Shown here: one piece after another, positions 23,014-34,960 of the stretch
How the letters are laid out: each line of letters begins with the position of its first letter
Position numbering within the stretch: position 1 is the first letter of the stretch
Notes under the pieces: generated by a model
What the model was told of the DNA's origin: nothing
Database searches by the model: none
The model's input: the letters and a program-made list of their open reading frames with translations, nothing else
Source of the DNA: Pseudocercospora fijiensis CIRAD86
Lineage: Eukaryota > Ascomycota > Dothideomycetes > Mycosphaerellales > Mycosphaerellaceae
DNA length: 64,000 nucleotides
Reading direction: 5' to 3'
NCBI RefSeq assembly: GCF_000340215.1
Contig: NW_006921537.1
Coordinates: 4,595,947 to 4,659,946, forward strand
Position numbers and translations under genes: made by a program

Positions 23014-23376
23014 TGTAGTAGGGAAACCCGGCTTAGTACTAGTATATACACTTATACCCTCTCTCCCTTATTTTGTACCCCCGAACACACACAACTACCT
23101 TTATAATTAGAGACATACATACACATACACTATATAAGGAGACACAGCTACGACAATATATAGCAAGAAGGACATAGGAAATATACCTAATCTAGCTACA
23201 ATGTAGCCCTCCCTACGGCCATTCTCTTCTCTTTAATATTTATAACGCCTTCCCTTCGAAGTATATAATACTACGCCGACCCCTCGCAGTTACCTAAGAG
23301 ACACTAAGTACCGGGCCTATAGCATACAGTTCCCTATATATGTACCTCTACCTACGACCTACTCGTCCCGCCTATA
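23014..23376 (+). repeat. 3' LTR of the giant LTR element
   Basis: 363 bp from TGTAGTAGGGAAACCCGG to GTCCCGCCTATA. It is followed by CTAT (23377-23380), matching CTAT at 5034-5037, the inferred 4-5 bp target duplication. After it the chromovirus gag resumes. Confidence 0.9.
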
Positions 23377-23380
23377 CTAT

Positions 23381-25925
23381 ATAGAGGAGGCCGCGATAGG
23401 GGCCGTAGAAGGGGCTCGTATCCCTATAATACTAACCGCTCTACTAATAATAACAATAGCTACGGCAGTCTACTAACCGGATTAAAGTACTTCAATTGTA
23501 ATAGCACTAGCTATCTACTAGGCTAATGCGACAAACCTAAGGACTAGGCCCGAATTAATCGTGCTTCCGCTAAATACCGAAAGCACCTCTTAGCGGCTAA
23601 CGCTACCCCTATAGGCTAACCTTCGAAAAAAGATTAGGCGTCGTACTAACTATTAGCCTTGTGCGGCGTAAAACTATCGACATTGTACTAGCTATTATAC
23701 GCACCTATCTTATATAGGATACGTATAGAACTAACTATTAAACTAAGGTTATACTAGATCTAGGAAATTTAGTTAGTGCCCTTATTAATTACCGCCTAGC
23801 TAAGTAATTAGACCTCCGACAATTGCCTAGAACTAACCTACTAACCCTTGCTTAGTTTAATAACGCTCGGCACTTGACCTATAGAGCCTACTATATTCAC
23901 ATAGTTCTAAGGAACGACCTCGGCAACGAGCGCTTACTAGACTTTACTACCTACAAAGTAGATATAGACAACCTATATAAGGGAGCTACTATTGTTATTA
24001 GCAACCCTATTCTTAAGCACTATACTGTCGCTATAGACTTAGGCAGTTAACAATAGCGATTTAGAATCGCTAGGAAAGAGGATATTAAGTATATCGACGT
24101 TAGCGAGTGCCCTAACGATATTAGGGTCCTGTTTATTAGCAACCTAACACCTGCCTTAGCGGATCCGATAGCTAACCTTCTCGGTAGAGAAGACGATAAA
24201 CCTGTGCCCCCTAATAGTATAGACCCTAAACAGCTTGCTCGCATACCTTAGCCTATTCGAGAAACCTATATTAATGTATTTAAACACTACCTAGCATCGA
24301 CATTGCCTATGTTTAAAGAGACTGATTATAAGATTAATATTATAGAGGATAAGGAGGTCCCCTTTAGGCCCCTCTACAACCTTAGTAAACGAGAACTTAC
24401 TATATTGCGTAAGTACCTAGATAAGAACCTAGCTAATAGTCGAATTTAGTATAGCAACAGCCCTACTAGTGCACTAATCCTGTTTATTCCTAAGAAGGAT
24501 AGTAGCCTGCGTTTGTGTATTAATTACAAAGGACTCAATACTGTTACTATTAAAGACCGCTATCTACTTCCGCTTATTAATAAGACCCTCGATCGCCTTT
24601 CTAGCGCCTACTTCTATACTATATTAGATATTAAGGACGCCTATTACCGCATTCGCATTCGTAAGGGTAATAAATAGAAGACAGCCTTCTGCACTCGCTA
24701 TAGCTATTTTAAGTACTTAGTTATACTATTTGGCCTAGCTAATACCCCCGTAACATTCTAGTCCTACATTAATCGGGCCCTATTAGGCCTATTAGACTAC
24801 CTCTATATAGTCTATCTAGACGATATCTTAGTCTATACGCACTTACCTAACATTGCGGAATATTAGGCCGCTATACGTAAGGTGCTCGACCGCCTACGGG
24901 CCTATAGCTTGTATTGCAAGCCTTCTAAGTGTACCTTCGCTACTAAAGAGGTGCCCTTCCTTAGCTTCCTCGTATTAACTAATAGTGTTAAGGCTAATCC
25001 TAATCGGATTACGACTATTACTAAGTAGCTAACGCCTACTAGTATTAAGGAGTTTTAATCGTTCCTCGGCTTCGCTAATTTCTATCGTCGCTTTATTAGG
25101 AGCTATTCGCGGCATATAATGCCCCTAACTAAGCTTACTAAAACTAAGGCCAATCTATCTAGAGAGTTCAAATAGACTAATAGAGCATAAGCCGCTTTTA
25201 ACGGTTTAAAGAAGCGCTTTACTAAAGTCCCCTTATTATACTATTTTATACTAAGTAAACAGATCCGGATTAAGACTAACGCTTTGCAGTTCGCTATATC
25301 GGCTATTATGTTACAGCAATCAGCTAATAACTATTACTAGCACCCGATTGCCTTCTTTTTATAGAAGATAATCGATATAGAACGTCGATATAAGACCTAC
25401 GAGTAGGAGCTCTTAGCTATTGTCGAGGCCTTTAAGTATTAGAGGCACTACCTCGATAGGGCTTAATATACAATATAGGTCTATATAGACTATAACAACC
25501 TCCGTAGCATTACTAAGGTTATAAGGGTTATAGGTCGATAGGCTAGATAGGCCGTCTACCTCGCCGGGTTCGATTTTAATATATTATATCGGCTAGGTGT
25601 AAGTAACCCTACTAATAGCCTATCGAGGCGGCCTAATTACGATAGCGAGACCTAATATATTAATTCTTTGTTTCTAACCCTATAGTATAAGATTGCTATA
25701 GCCCGTATTGTTAATAAGCAAGCGTAGGATAAGCGGACTTCCGGACCCCGCGGCGGTAACAAATACTATAGCGGAGTTGTCGTTCTTCTAGTATGCGTTA
25801 GAAAGGACGTAGATCGCTCGAGCTATAATAACTCGATTGAAGATATTGCTATCTATAGTAATAGCCTATATAGCGACAGCACTATAGAAGAGGTTATAGT
25901 AGTTCCGGCTACTAGTACTATTAGA
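23381..25925 (+). pseudogene. Chromovirus copy C gag zinc knuckle, protease, reverse transcriptase and RNase H
   Basis: Gag resumes with an Arg/Gly-rich stretch and a zinc knuckle near 23490-23535 (YFNCNSTSYLLG, then CD), the C-x2-C-x4-H-x4-C pattern with two changes. A protease region follows near 23750 (LDLGNLVSALINYRLAKQL). The reverse transcriptase follows (PLYNLSKREL, LCINYKGLNTVTIKDRYLLP, YLDDILVYT at about 24815). RNase H follows (FKYQRHYLDRAQYTIQVYID with stops read as Gln), ending VSNPTNSLSRRPNYDSE. The frame is cut at 25940 by the LINE and continues at 31007 with integrase. Confidence 0.85.
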
Positions 25926-25940
25926 TATATATAATACGTA
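25926..25940. repeat. Target-site duplication of LINE copy 1, left
   Basis: TATATATAATACGTA is repeated exactly at 30992-31006. Copy B has the empty site near 37221-37236. A 15-bp duplication is typical of target-primed reverse transcription. Confidence 0.9.
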
Positions 25941-25959
25941 GAGGCTATTCCCTTGCGAC

Positions 25960-26052
25960 CGAAGCCTTCTACTACGACTAAGCCTTCTACTACGACCGAA
26001 GCTACGCATTAACGCATTAACGCATTAACGTAGCTAGATAGCTAGATAGCTA
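25960..26052 (+). repeat. Tandem arrays in the LINE copy 1 5' UTR
   Basis: Three adjacent arrays are visible: about two copies of a unit like GAAGCCTTCTACTACGACT, three copies of ACGCATTA, and three copies of TAGCTAGATA. Promoter-like repeat arrays are common in LINE 5' ends. The truncated second copy lacks them. Confidence 0.65.
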
Positions 26053-26128
26053 GAACAAGGTATACTAAGTAGCCTATATCGAAAACTGCGCAAGGATTAG
26101 ACTACTATTAATATAGTAGGAAGCGAAA

Positions 26129-27413
26129 ATGGTAGCGAACAATCAGAGACGAAGGGAAGATAGTTAAGAAGGAAGGGAGGACGAATAGAAAGCACTATAT
26201 ACTAGGGCAGAGGAGGTGCTAAAGGCGGAAGATAGAAGAACCCCTAAGAGGGTATATAGGATAATGATCTTAGAACTCCTTAGAGGACTAAAAGCAATCT
26301 ATAACTAGGCGAGCTACGTAATTATAAAGGTAGCTAATACAGTCGTAGCAAAGATTACGAAGAAACAATAGGAGACAAGCCTAAACTACCGCACCTAAGT
26401 AGCAGTAGCTAGTTAGGAGGCGCTAAAACCCCCGAGGACAGTAGTTAGAGTCTACATTACGGACCTATAGGAGTAAAAGGAAATCTAAGGACTTATAGGG
26501 AAAGAGATTGTAGAAAGAATTGCAGTTAAAGAGGTAATTAGGGCTAAGAACGAAGGTAAAGGGGTAATTAAGCTGTTTATAGCATAAGAGCAGGACAAAA
26601 AGAAGCTAGAAACACAAAAAGAATAGACAACTAAGATAAGGAAAACAGCAAAGGTCTCCTAATAGCAATTTATAATTATAGCCTATAGTATAACAAGAAG
26701 CTTTAAGGAAGAATAGGATATTAAGAGCCTATAGAAACAAAACTAAGCTATATACCTAGGCCTAAAGATTACAAAAGTAGTATAGATTAAAAGGAAAATC
26801 GAAGAGACTAAGAAGCAGTCCTCCCTAATTATCTAGGTAGGGAGTATAGAGCAAGCTAATATAGTGCTAGACTAGGGGTTATTCTAGGACTTTAAAAGAT
26901 TAGAAACAGAGATATATAGAAGCAACTATAGGATAATGCAGTGCTTCAAATATTAATATTATAGACACTTAGCAGCTAAGTGCATAAAGATAACTAATAC
27001 CTGCTCCTATTATATAGGGGATTACTAGGTTAAAGAATGCAAAGCATACAAGGGAGAAGCAAGATATATATACTATACTAAAAGACACCCCTCTTAGGCG
27101 AAGGAATGCCTAGTAAGAATATAGGCAGCTAGGAAGGTAAAGGAAGCTAGAATCAATATACTAAAAAGATATATAATAAGCTAGGGCGGCTAGGTATAGA
27201 AGCAACCTAGCTAAGTGCTATAAAAGAGGTCTAGGCAAGATAATAGGTTCATATTCAGGGCCTTACTAGCATAAGAGAGTTACTAGCAACTAGGGAGACT
27301 AAGATACCTTAACATTGTAGGAAAGGAAGTAGGGTAGACAAAGCTTAGTCAAATATTAGTCTAAAGTAAGGGAAGACTAAAGGAAAACTTATAGGGAAAT
27401 GATATAGATAAAA
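26129..27413 (+). pseudogene. LINE copy 1 ORF1, zinc-knuckle RNA-binding protein
   Basis: It begins at ATG 26129 (MVANNQRRREDS after reading stops as Gln). The N-terminal half is Lys/Glu-rich and helical, with GKEIVERIAVKEVIRAK-type stretches. The C-terminal half (about 26940-27120) holds Cys/His knuckles: CFKYQYYRHLAAKC with a Cys changed to Tyr, CSYYIGDYQVKEC, and a third ending RHPSQAKEC. Such ORF1 proteins coat the LINE RNA. Internal stops are Gln/Trp type. It is followed within a few bases by ORF2. Confidence 0.75.
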
Positions 27414-27417
27414 CCTA

Positions 27418-30400
27418 ATAAACATTGCAACATTACTAAACATTATACAGTACAATATTAACAAGAGCAAAGACAAGGTATAGAGGAGCTTCCTTTAAGC
27501 ACTAAACCTAAAAGAACATTATATTATTACAATCTAAGAGCCCTAGCTCAACCTATATATAAAGAGACTAGCAATAGTTAAAGACTTAAGATACTACCTA
27601 ATTATCTACAACTAGGGAGCCCTAAGGATATACATCTACATTAGCAAGGAGATAGATACAGAAACCTAGCAGGCTATACTATAGGAGGATAGGGACCTAA
27701 TATTAGTTTAAGTAGAGACATCCTAAGGTACACTCTAAGTCTACTATATATACAACCCACTACTAGACTTAAGAAGCAGTACCTAACTAAAAACCCTAGA
27801 AAGACTACCTAGAGTTATCTAGGGGAACGCCTACTAAATCCTACTTAGGGATTTCAACCTCCACTACCCCCTCTAAGGCTTAGACTTTACCCTAGCTTAC
27901 TACTTCCTAGTAGGAAGACTAATTAACATATTAGAGAGGGAAGGAATAGAGATTGTTACCCTAAAGGGACTAATTACTTAGGAGGCAAGAGGAAGCAGTA
28001 GCACACTAGACCTATACTTTACATTATATTAGATTAGGAATAGGATTATAAGATACAGGATTAACTAGGAACTAGAAGAATTATTAGACTACTTCTTAGT
28101 ATAGATTAAGCTAAATATCTAAGCTAATTAGGAAAAGGAACTAGAGGAGAAGCTTAACTAGAAAGGTGCCTAATAGGGTAGGATTAGGGAGGAACTAGAA
28201 AGGGACCTAAAACTAGAGGAACTCTTAATAAAGCACCTACTAAGGCTAGAGGACATTAATAAGGCAGTAGAAGAACTAATAGGAATCCTAAAACAGGTAG
28301 CTAGAAAGCATACCCTAGTAAAGAAACATTCACTATACTAGCAACTATACTAGACTAGTAAATATATAAGGAAGGTTAAAGCAGTAAGGAAGGCTAGGAG
28401 GTAGTAAATATAAACCTATACCTAGGAAGCATAGGACAACTATAATAAAGCCTACTAGGAAAAGAAGATCTAGATTAAGAAAGATAAGATATAAGAATAG
28501 AGATCTATAATAGGAATAATTATAAAGAAACTAGAGGAGATATAGAGGATAGCTAAATAGGCAAGGAGACCTAAACAGGACAAGGATATGCTACTACAAT
28601 TCCCGGACATTATAGACCAATAAGGACAAATGCAGACTATAATAGAAGGGAAAGCAAGAGCCTTAGGCTAATACTTCTTCTATAGAAAAGTACAAGTAGA
28701 CCTATTAGACATAAAGGAGAAAGAATAAGAGACTCTACTACTAAGTATACTAAGAGACACCTAGGTTAAACCTAAAACTATTAAAAGGATCCTAAAGAAA
28801 ATTCTAGGCAATAAGGCACTAGGAGAAGACAAGATCTATAACAAACTTCTAAAAGCATATAGGAAAGGGCTAGCCCTAGCACTAGCCAATATCTTTTTAT
28901 AAAGCCTAGTACTAGGACACTACCTAAGACTATTTAGGAAGTCCCTAATAGTAGTGCTAAGGAAGCCCTAGAAGGAAGACTATATATAGCTTAAGGCCTA
29001 TAGACTAATAGCCCTACTTAATATAATAGGCAAGGTACTAGAAAAAATTGTCGCTAAAAGGCTAACAACCTTTACCGAGGAAAGGAATATCCTTCCTAAA
29101 GGCTAGATAGGAGGAAGAAAGAAGAGGTTAATACTAATAGCTATAGAACTAATTATAGAACAGATTAAGCATATCTAGTACTATAGTTAAAACTAGGTAG
29201 CAACCCTCCTCTCCCTTAATATCTTAGGAGCCTTTAACAATATCTCCTATAAAAGGCTCCTATATATACTCAAATAGAAAGCTATACTAAACTAGATAGT
29301 CTAATTTATCCAGTCCTTCCTATAGGAAAGATTAATACAGCTTATTCTAGGCAAATTCAAATTAGACCTAATACTAACTAAAAAGGGAATCCCCTAAGGA
29401 TTAATACTCTCCCTAATCCTCTTCCTTATCTTTATAGTAGACCTACTCCTACTCCTAAAATTAAAAAACATATTAGCATTAGGGTTTATAGATGACACAA
29501 ACATCCTAGCCTAGTCTAAGACAATAGAAACCAACTATAAGATCCTAGAAGAGAAGCACTAAAAGTATAAAAAATAGGCAAGGAGGTATAGAGCAAAATT
29601 CGCCTTAGAAAAGTACTAGCTTATCTACTTTAGTAAGGCTAAATCAACTTATAATATAAAGCAATCAATCACTATCTAAGGCTTTAAAACCTAACTATTA
29701 GCAGAGCTTAGGGTACTAGGGATCTAGCTAGATCTAAAACTGAATTAGGGACTATAAGTAAAGAAGGTAAAGTAGAGGGCAGATACTAATATACAATCTA
29801 TTAATAGGCTTATAGCCTCTATATAGGGGGCTATATTCGAGAAAGCCAAAGTTATATACAAAGCAATTGTTAAGCTAGCAATACTATATAGAGCACAGAT
29901 ATAAACAGCCTAGGAGAAAACACTAAAGAGGATTAAGCAACTAGTTAGTAGGTCCTAAACCTAAAGCCTAAAGAAAATCCTAGGAGTATATAAAACTATA
30001 CTAATAAGGGTAGTAGAAATGGAATTAGGGATCCTACTAGTTAAACAATACTTTAAGGGACTAAGACACCAATATATAGCAAAGACAATAGAATACCTAG
30101 CCTAATAGACTATCTAAAAGGCACTAGACAAGATAAAAGCCTAGTATATTAGGACTAGGAGGCGAGACAGACTATAAATAACTCCTTAGAAAGTCAAAGA
30201 CCTAAAGCAATATAGAGTCTTAATAAGAGAAATGCTAGAGAAAGAGCTTTAGGGACTAAATATAAGGCTAAAGGAAGATAAGCTAAAGAGAGAGAAACAA
30301 AGCCTAGTAGAATTAATTACTAGACACCTATAGGAGCAGGAATAGAATAAAATACAAGTTAGACTAGGAACCCTAAAGGCACTAATCAAATTTGATCAAC

Positions 30401-30883
30401 ATAACTACTAGCTCTATAAGGACCTAAATAGGGCCGAAGCAAGCCTAGCTATCTAAATCAGATCTAAACATATTAGACTTAGATCTTACCTATTTAGAAG
30501 AAACGTCCTAGGAATTGAAAGTAGAGCTTGCTAATATAGCTACTAATCTTAGAACCCTAAGTATATACTGCTAGTCTGCCCTTAATAGTTAGAAGGCAGA
30601 AGTAATTAGAGACTAAAAGCAATAGAAAGGGAATACGACAAGCTAATCTAGAGCAAAGAAGACCTAAAGAGGATAGTAAAGTAGATTATTAAATAGGGAT
30701 TTATATAACAATTCGTACTAGCAAGGGAAACTAAGGAGTAGATAAGAAGGAGGGAAGAAGAGGGGGAAAGAAGGGCAGGGTAGTAGGCAAGGTAGTTAGA
30801 GGGTAACAACTATAACACTAGTATACCCTAGAGGAAGGAAAACAAGGAAACGAGGAAGATTAACACTTGTAAATAGGACAGGA
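27418..30883 (+). pseudogene. LINE copy 1 ORF2, endonuclease and reverse transcriptase
   Basis: An N-terminal apurinic-type endonuclease fold is readable: the family's N-terminal LLNIIQYNINKSKD, then IIYNQGALRIYIY, and DLYFTLYQIRNR near 28010. The reverse transcriptase follows (about 28900-29700). It shows YRLIALLNIIGKVLEKIVAKRL, GIPQGLILS and the catalytic box FIDDTNILAQS near 29488-29515, still with both Asp. Copy 2 reads FIDN there. A C-terminal region of about 300 residues may include RNase H, but no RNase H motif was confirmed. The product would nick the target and copy the LINE RNA in place. Confidence 0.8.
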
Positions 30884-30969
30884 GGGAGGTTTTTACTAAC
30901 TAAGTTGGTTTCCTACCTAAAAACAATATATAGAAACAGACCTACATAGGCCGAAAGGCACTACAACAG

Positions 30970-30991
30970 GCAAATGAAATATCTATCTATC
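30970..30991 (+). repeat. 3' ATCT-repeat tail of LINE copy 1
   Basis: GCAAATGAAATATCTATCTATC precedes the target duplication. The same tail ends copy 2 (44868-44887). A short simple-repeat tail instead of poly(A) marks the 3' end used for priming. Confidence 0.75.
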
Positions 30992-31006
30992 TATATATAA
31001 TACGTA
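30992..31006. repeat. Target-site duplication of LINE copy 1, right
   Basis: TATATATAATACGTA matches 25926-25940 without mismatch. Confidence 0.9.
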
Positions 31007-32600
31007 CCTCGTTAGATAGCGAGGGTGCTATTAAATAACCTTATAAATAGGGATAGTTAATCGTTTATAGATAAGCTGTTACGTACTTAGTAGAGGGACG
31101 CCTTTGCTGTCGAGCGTATTAATAGGCTTATAAGTAGGCGGGCGACCCGATCTAGTAAGAGTAATAATAATTAGTCGATCGACGACAAAGGTTACTTAAA
31201 GTTTAAGGGTAGATACTATATCCCCGCTAAACAATCGATTAGACAAGAGCTTTTAAAGAGGCACTATAATAGTAAGCTCGCTAGTTACTATAGCATAGAG
31301 AGGTCGCACGAGTTACTATCGCGTATATACTACTAGCTAAATAGTAAGCGGCATATAAAGGAGTACGTACAGACCTATGCAGTATGCTAGCGTATTAAAG
31401 CACTAAAACACCTCCTATTTAGCGAGTTGTCTTTACTTCCTGTTCCTAGGAAGCTATTTGCAGAACTTACAATAGATTTTATTATAGGCCTTCCTCCTAC
31501 TAAGCGTAGGGGCAGTAAGGATGTATATAATACTATCCTTATTATAGTAGATCGATTTACTAAAGGCGCTCGATATATCCCGGCGCGGAAAGATTAGACT
31601 GCTATTAATATAGTAGAAGCGCTATAGACTAATATCTTCTATACCTATTAGGGAACCCCTAAGGGGATAGTGTCTAATCGTAGATCGACACTAATATCTT
31701 ACTATTAGAGCGAGATTTGCTTATAGCTAAGACTAAAGCATCGGCTATCGACAGCCTTCTATCTATAGACTAACGGTTAAACAGAGAGGCAGAATGCTAC
31801 CCTATAGTAGTACCTACGCAGTTACATTAACGAGAACCCTAACGACTAGGTTAACCTCCTATAGCCTACAGAATTCGTATACAACAATAGTGTACATTTA
31901 TTAACTAAGATCTTACCCTATATAGCTATAATAGGCTAGAACGCTGCTATGCTATAAGACCTACTATCGCTCGAGGCCGAGCGTAAGGAAAGGGAAGCGC
32001 GTTAAGTACTAGAAACGCTAGCGGCAATAGAACGTGTCTAGAAGATGCGAGAAATCTATACTAAGATAGCTAAGAAGCTAATAAGGGCTTAAGAGTACTA
32101 AAAGACTTACTACGATAAGCGCTATATACTAATAACCTTTAAACAAGGCGATATAGTTATGCTAAGCACTAAGAACCTCCGTATCCGCAAACACCTATTA
32201 CCTAATAGCAAAACAAGGCCTAAGCTCGTACTAAGATATATTAGCCTATTCCGCATTCGAGAGGCTAAGGGCATACAGGCCTATTAGTTATAGCTTCTGC
32301 CTTATTACACTATCTATAATACCTTCTATGTATCCCTCCTTAAGCCGTACTACCTACGCGAAGGGGATAAAGCACCTACTAAATCCGAGGACATACTAGC
32401 TAATAGCAAAGAGCTGTAGTCTATAGAACGTATCCTAAAGCATTAGACTAGACAAGGCAAGAAGGAGTACCTCCTAAGATAGCAAGGCTATTTGTCTAAA
32501 TAGGACTCGTAGGAGGTTAAAGATTCCTTTAAGGATATAGCTAAGTTGTTAGATAAGTATTAGACTAGTATAAAGAACAAGAAGAAGGCTAAGGGCCTAT
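31007..32600 (+). pseudogene. Chromovirus copy C integrase and chromodomain
   Basis: It continues pol after the LINE. A zinc-binding N-terminus lies near 31230-31400. The integrase core begins at about 31450 (ELTIDFIIGLPPTKRRGSKD), with VDRFTKGARYIP and GTPKGIVSN, where the catalytic Asp has become Asn. A chromodomain lies at about 32420-32590 (ERILKH, then GKKEYLL and FKDIAKLLDKY). It ends KKAKGL as in copies A and B. The three copies let individual RIP changes be recognised by comparison. Confidence 0.85.
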
Positions 32601-33819
32601 AATGTCGCCTAGGAATAATGCTACCCCCGGGGTGCTATTAGCTAACTAATTAGAGGCAAGCAATTGTTAGCAACAAAGGATAATAAGACTACACTAGGCG
32701 CGCTACGACGCGTTAACTAATTGCCTACTCTTTTAAGGACTCTACCTCTTTACTAACGCGCCCTATAGGTCCCCCTCTTATTCCCTCCTTCTATCGAGGC
32801 CTCGAGGCCTAGGCGATTAGCGAGGACGACGCGCGCGCGCGTAAATAGTAATAATAATAATAATAACGGCGTCGCGCCTGTACTAAAGGGCGGTACGGCC
32901 GGCGCGGCTATATTAGTAATAGTATTGCGGGGTGTATTACTATTCGAAGAAGGAAGACGACGCGACTATATCGGTAACGGTGTTGCTAATGTTATTATTA
33001 GTCAAAGAAGGAAACCGGAAGCAAGGTAAAGTTAGCGCTAAGACGGCTAGCGCCGCTATTGTTAACATTACCTAGTCGCTACTATTATTAACCTTACCTA
33101 TATTAAAACTTTAAGGCCGAGTTAAAACTTTAAGCCGCCTAAAAGATTAAGCGACTAATAGACTAGCTAAAAGCAAAAACTATAGAGCTAAGCTAGCTAG
33201 GGTCGATCTTGCGGACAATAGGTTACTCCTCGATCTATCTAACCCTTTAAGCGAGGCGAACCTCTACTACTATACTTATAATAGCCTTTACTTATAGAAA
33301 CTAGACGAGCTGTGTTTTTTAAAAGATAAGATAAGATTAACAATTAAAGGCTACTAAACCTAACTAATTAGGGCTAGTGAAACTACGATAGTAAATAATA
33401 GTCCTCGTAATAATAAGAATAATAACCCTCGGAAGCGGACAAACCCTCGGAAGCGGACATTGCTAGGTCTTTTAGAGTAGACGCAAAGAACTCGGAACGA
33501 TATTACTTAGAGCGGAGGCAGTGCTATAATACCTCGTACGTCTACCTATTATAGTAGGGAAGACGCGCCCGTATTATAATTAGTCGATAGCCCTTAATTC
33601 TTATAGCTCTATATCCCTTCACTTTATTATATACAAGGATAGCGCAGTTAGAGTTGTATATTGTATTATGTTAGGGGTGAGGTTTAATATAGTTACATAA
33701 TCGGTAGTTGCGTGTTTAATTTAGCGCGGATCGAGTAGCTTATTAGACCTACTAAGTTAGTAGCGATAGAGATTAGAACAAAGACCGGCTACGAGGGCGC
33801 GGCCTTTAGAAGGGAAGCG
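32601..33819 (+). repeat. 3' untranslated region of chromovirus copy C
   Basis: Homologous to 1065-2324 over its length, including the CTACCCCCGGGGTGCTATTA block, a GCGCGCGCGC run at about 32828 and the AGAAGGGAAGCG purine tract immediately before the 3' LTR. No gene seen. Confidence 0.75.
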
Positions 33820-34019
33820 TATATTAGGACTAAAGAGGTTACACGCAATTGGCATATAACTAGGCTCGAGTAAAGCTAGGGTCTTAGTGCCTTAGGTAGG
33901 GCTTAGCGCTTAGCGTTAGGCCAACTTGCCTGCCTTCCTCCCTCTCCTCTTAGATCTCTATCGAATACTATACTAATTTACTACTACCCTATCTACCTAC
34001 TAACATAACCCTTCTTATA
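33820..34019 (+). repeat. 3' LTR of chromovirus copy C
   Basis: 200 bp from TATATTAGGACTAAAGAGG to CCCTTCTTATA. It is followed by CTAAA (34020-34024), the right target duplication, and then by the gag of copy B. Confidence 0.85.
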
Positions 34020-34024
34020 CTAAA

Positions 34025-34960
34025 CTTAAGGACTGTACTGTATTTAATAGCTCTCGTCGAAAGTAATATAACGACTATATTCGTAACTATAAGCTTAACT
34101 AGCGTAATGTACCGAGAGCGCTGCTAGATAACTATTCCTTAGTCGTCTATACTATACAATGCATTAGTAGGGACCTGAAGCGCACCTAGGATAACTATTT
34201 CGACTCCCTTAATAACTAGACCGCTATTTAGTAGCAAACCTATAAAACTATTATACTAGACACCCTTAGAAACCCTATACTAAGGCAACAACACGCTTAG
34301 GACTAGTACCTTCGAGCTAAATAAAAGACTAATTAATCGGCTCGCTTGTTTAAGGCCTGCCTAAAGACCCTCGAAGACGACCTTCCGGCTAAGACTAATT
34401 CTATATAGATCTCGGAAATATGCCTAAAGCTTAGATAGGAGCTTATCCTTAAATTAGATCGTCGCCGTATATTTCAATAGGCTAATCTAATACGTATTTA
34501 ATTTATAGTCGAAGTAGAAACAGCTAAACGAGCTATTTAGCTCTAATAACGACTAGAATCGAGGATCCGACTAGCTAGTACTAACCGTAGTAACCGTAGC
34601 CGCGGAGGAAACTAAGGTTCCTACTAAAACAATAGTACTAACAATAGGAATAGTAACAATAACTATAGAAGAGGCTATAGCCGGCGACTATATAGAGGGA
34701 GCCGCGATAGGGGCCGTAGAAGGGGCTCGTATCCCTATAATACTAATCGCTTAACTAATAATAGCAGTAATAGCGGCTATAGCAATCCCCTAACCGGGTT
34801 GAAATGCTTTAACTATAATAGCACTAGCTATCTACTAGGCTAATACGACAAACCTAAGGATTAGGCCCGAATCGACCGTACTACCGCTAAGCACCGAAAA
34901 CACCTCTTAGTAGCTAACGCTACCACTATAGGCTAACCCTCGAAAAAAGAATAAGCGCCG
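34025..34960 (+). pseudogene. Chromovirus copy B gag
   Basis: This is the uninterrupted version of the gag split in copy C: capsid-like helices (DNYSLVVYTIQCISRDLKR), an Arg/Asn-rich segment near 34575-34680, the RRGYSRRLYRGSRDRGRRRG stretch and a zinc knuckle near 34805-34850. The knuckle reads KCFNYNSTSYLLG, with Cys and His changed to Tyr. It shows the empty target site of the giant LTR element (GGCGACTATATAGAGG, near 34684). The part upstream of 34025 is displaced to 2819-3486. Confidence 0.8.

Larger units (their letters stand above)
5038..23376 (+). mobile_element. 18.3 kb LTR retrotransposon with an extra third ORF, nested in chromovirus copy C
   Basis: Two 363-bp LTRs (5038-5400 and 23014-23376) bracket this element, with CTAT on both sides. 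The uninterrupted gag at 34680-34720 shows the empty site. Inside lie a leader, gag-protease (about 6330-9450), pol (about 10240-13990), an inserted copia fragment (about 14000-17660, minus strand), a third long ORF (19285-22873) and a purine tract before the 3' LTR. The chromovirus is not its source, since its pol and gag are different. Two N gaps make the true length uncertain. Even without the copia piece it is unusually long for a fungal LTR element. Confidence 0.75.
25941..30991 (+). mobile_element. Tad1-like LINE retrotransposon, copy 1 (5.05 kb)
   Basis: It is bounded by a 15-bp target duplication. It has a 5' UTR with three small tandem arrays, ORF1 (zinc-knuckle protein), ORF2 (endonuclease and reverse transcriptase) and a 3' end with an ATCT repeat tail rather than poly(A). 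The second copy at 40012-44887 is highly similar and lacks the 5' UTR. RIP-type stops are present, but CpA and TpG are commoner than in the gypsy elements, so this insertion is relatively young. Confidence 0.85.
3487..34019 (+). mobile_element. Inner Ty3/gypsy chromovirus (copy C), host to two further insertions
   Basis: A structurally complete element: 5' LTR 3487-3684, leader and gag 3685-5037 plus 23381-23640, pol 23640-25940 plus 31007-32600, 3' UTR 32601-33819 and 3' LTR 33820-34019. It inserted into copy B with a CTAAA duplication. Removing the giant LTR element (5038-23376) and the LINE (25941-30991) restores collinearity with copy B. Its pol keeps YLDD where copy B reads YLDN, so it is somewhat less altered. 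It is inactive because Trp and Gln codons throughout have become stops. Confidence 0.85.

Noticed and set aside
25990..26050. Possible CRISPR-like regular repeats
   Set aside because: The units are directly abutting microtandem repeats without spacers, in a eukaryotic LINE 5' UTR.
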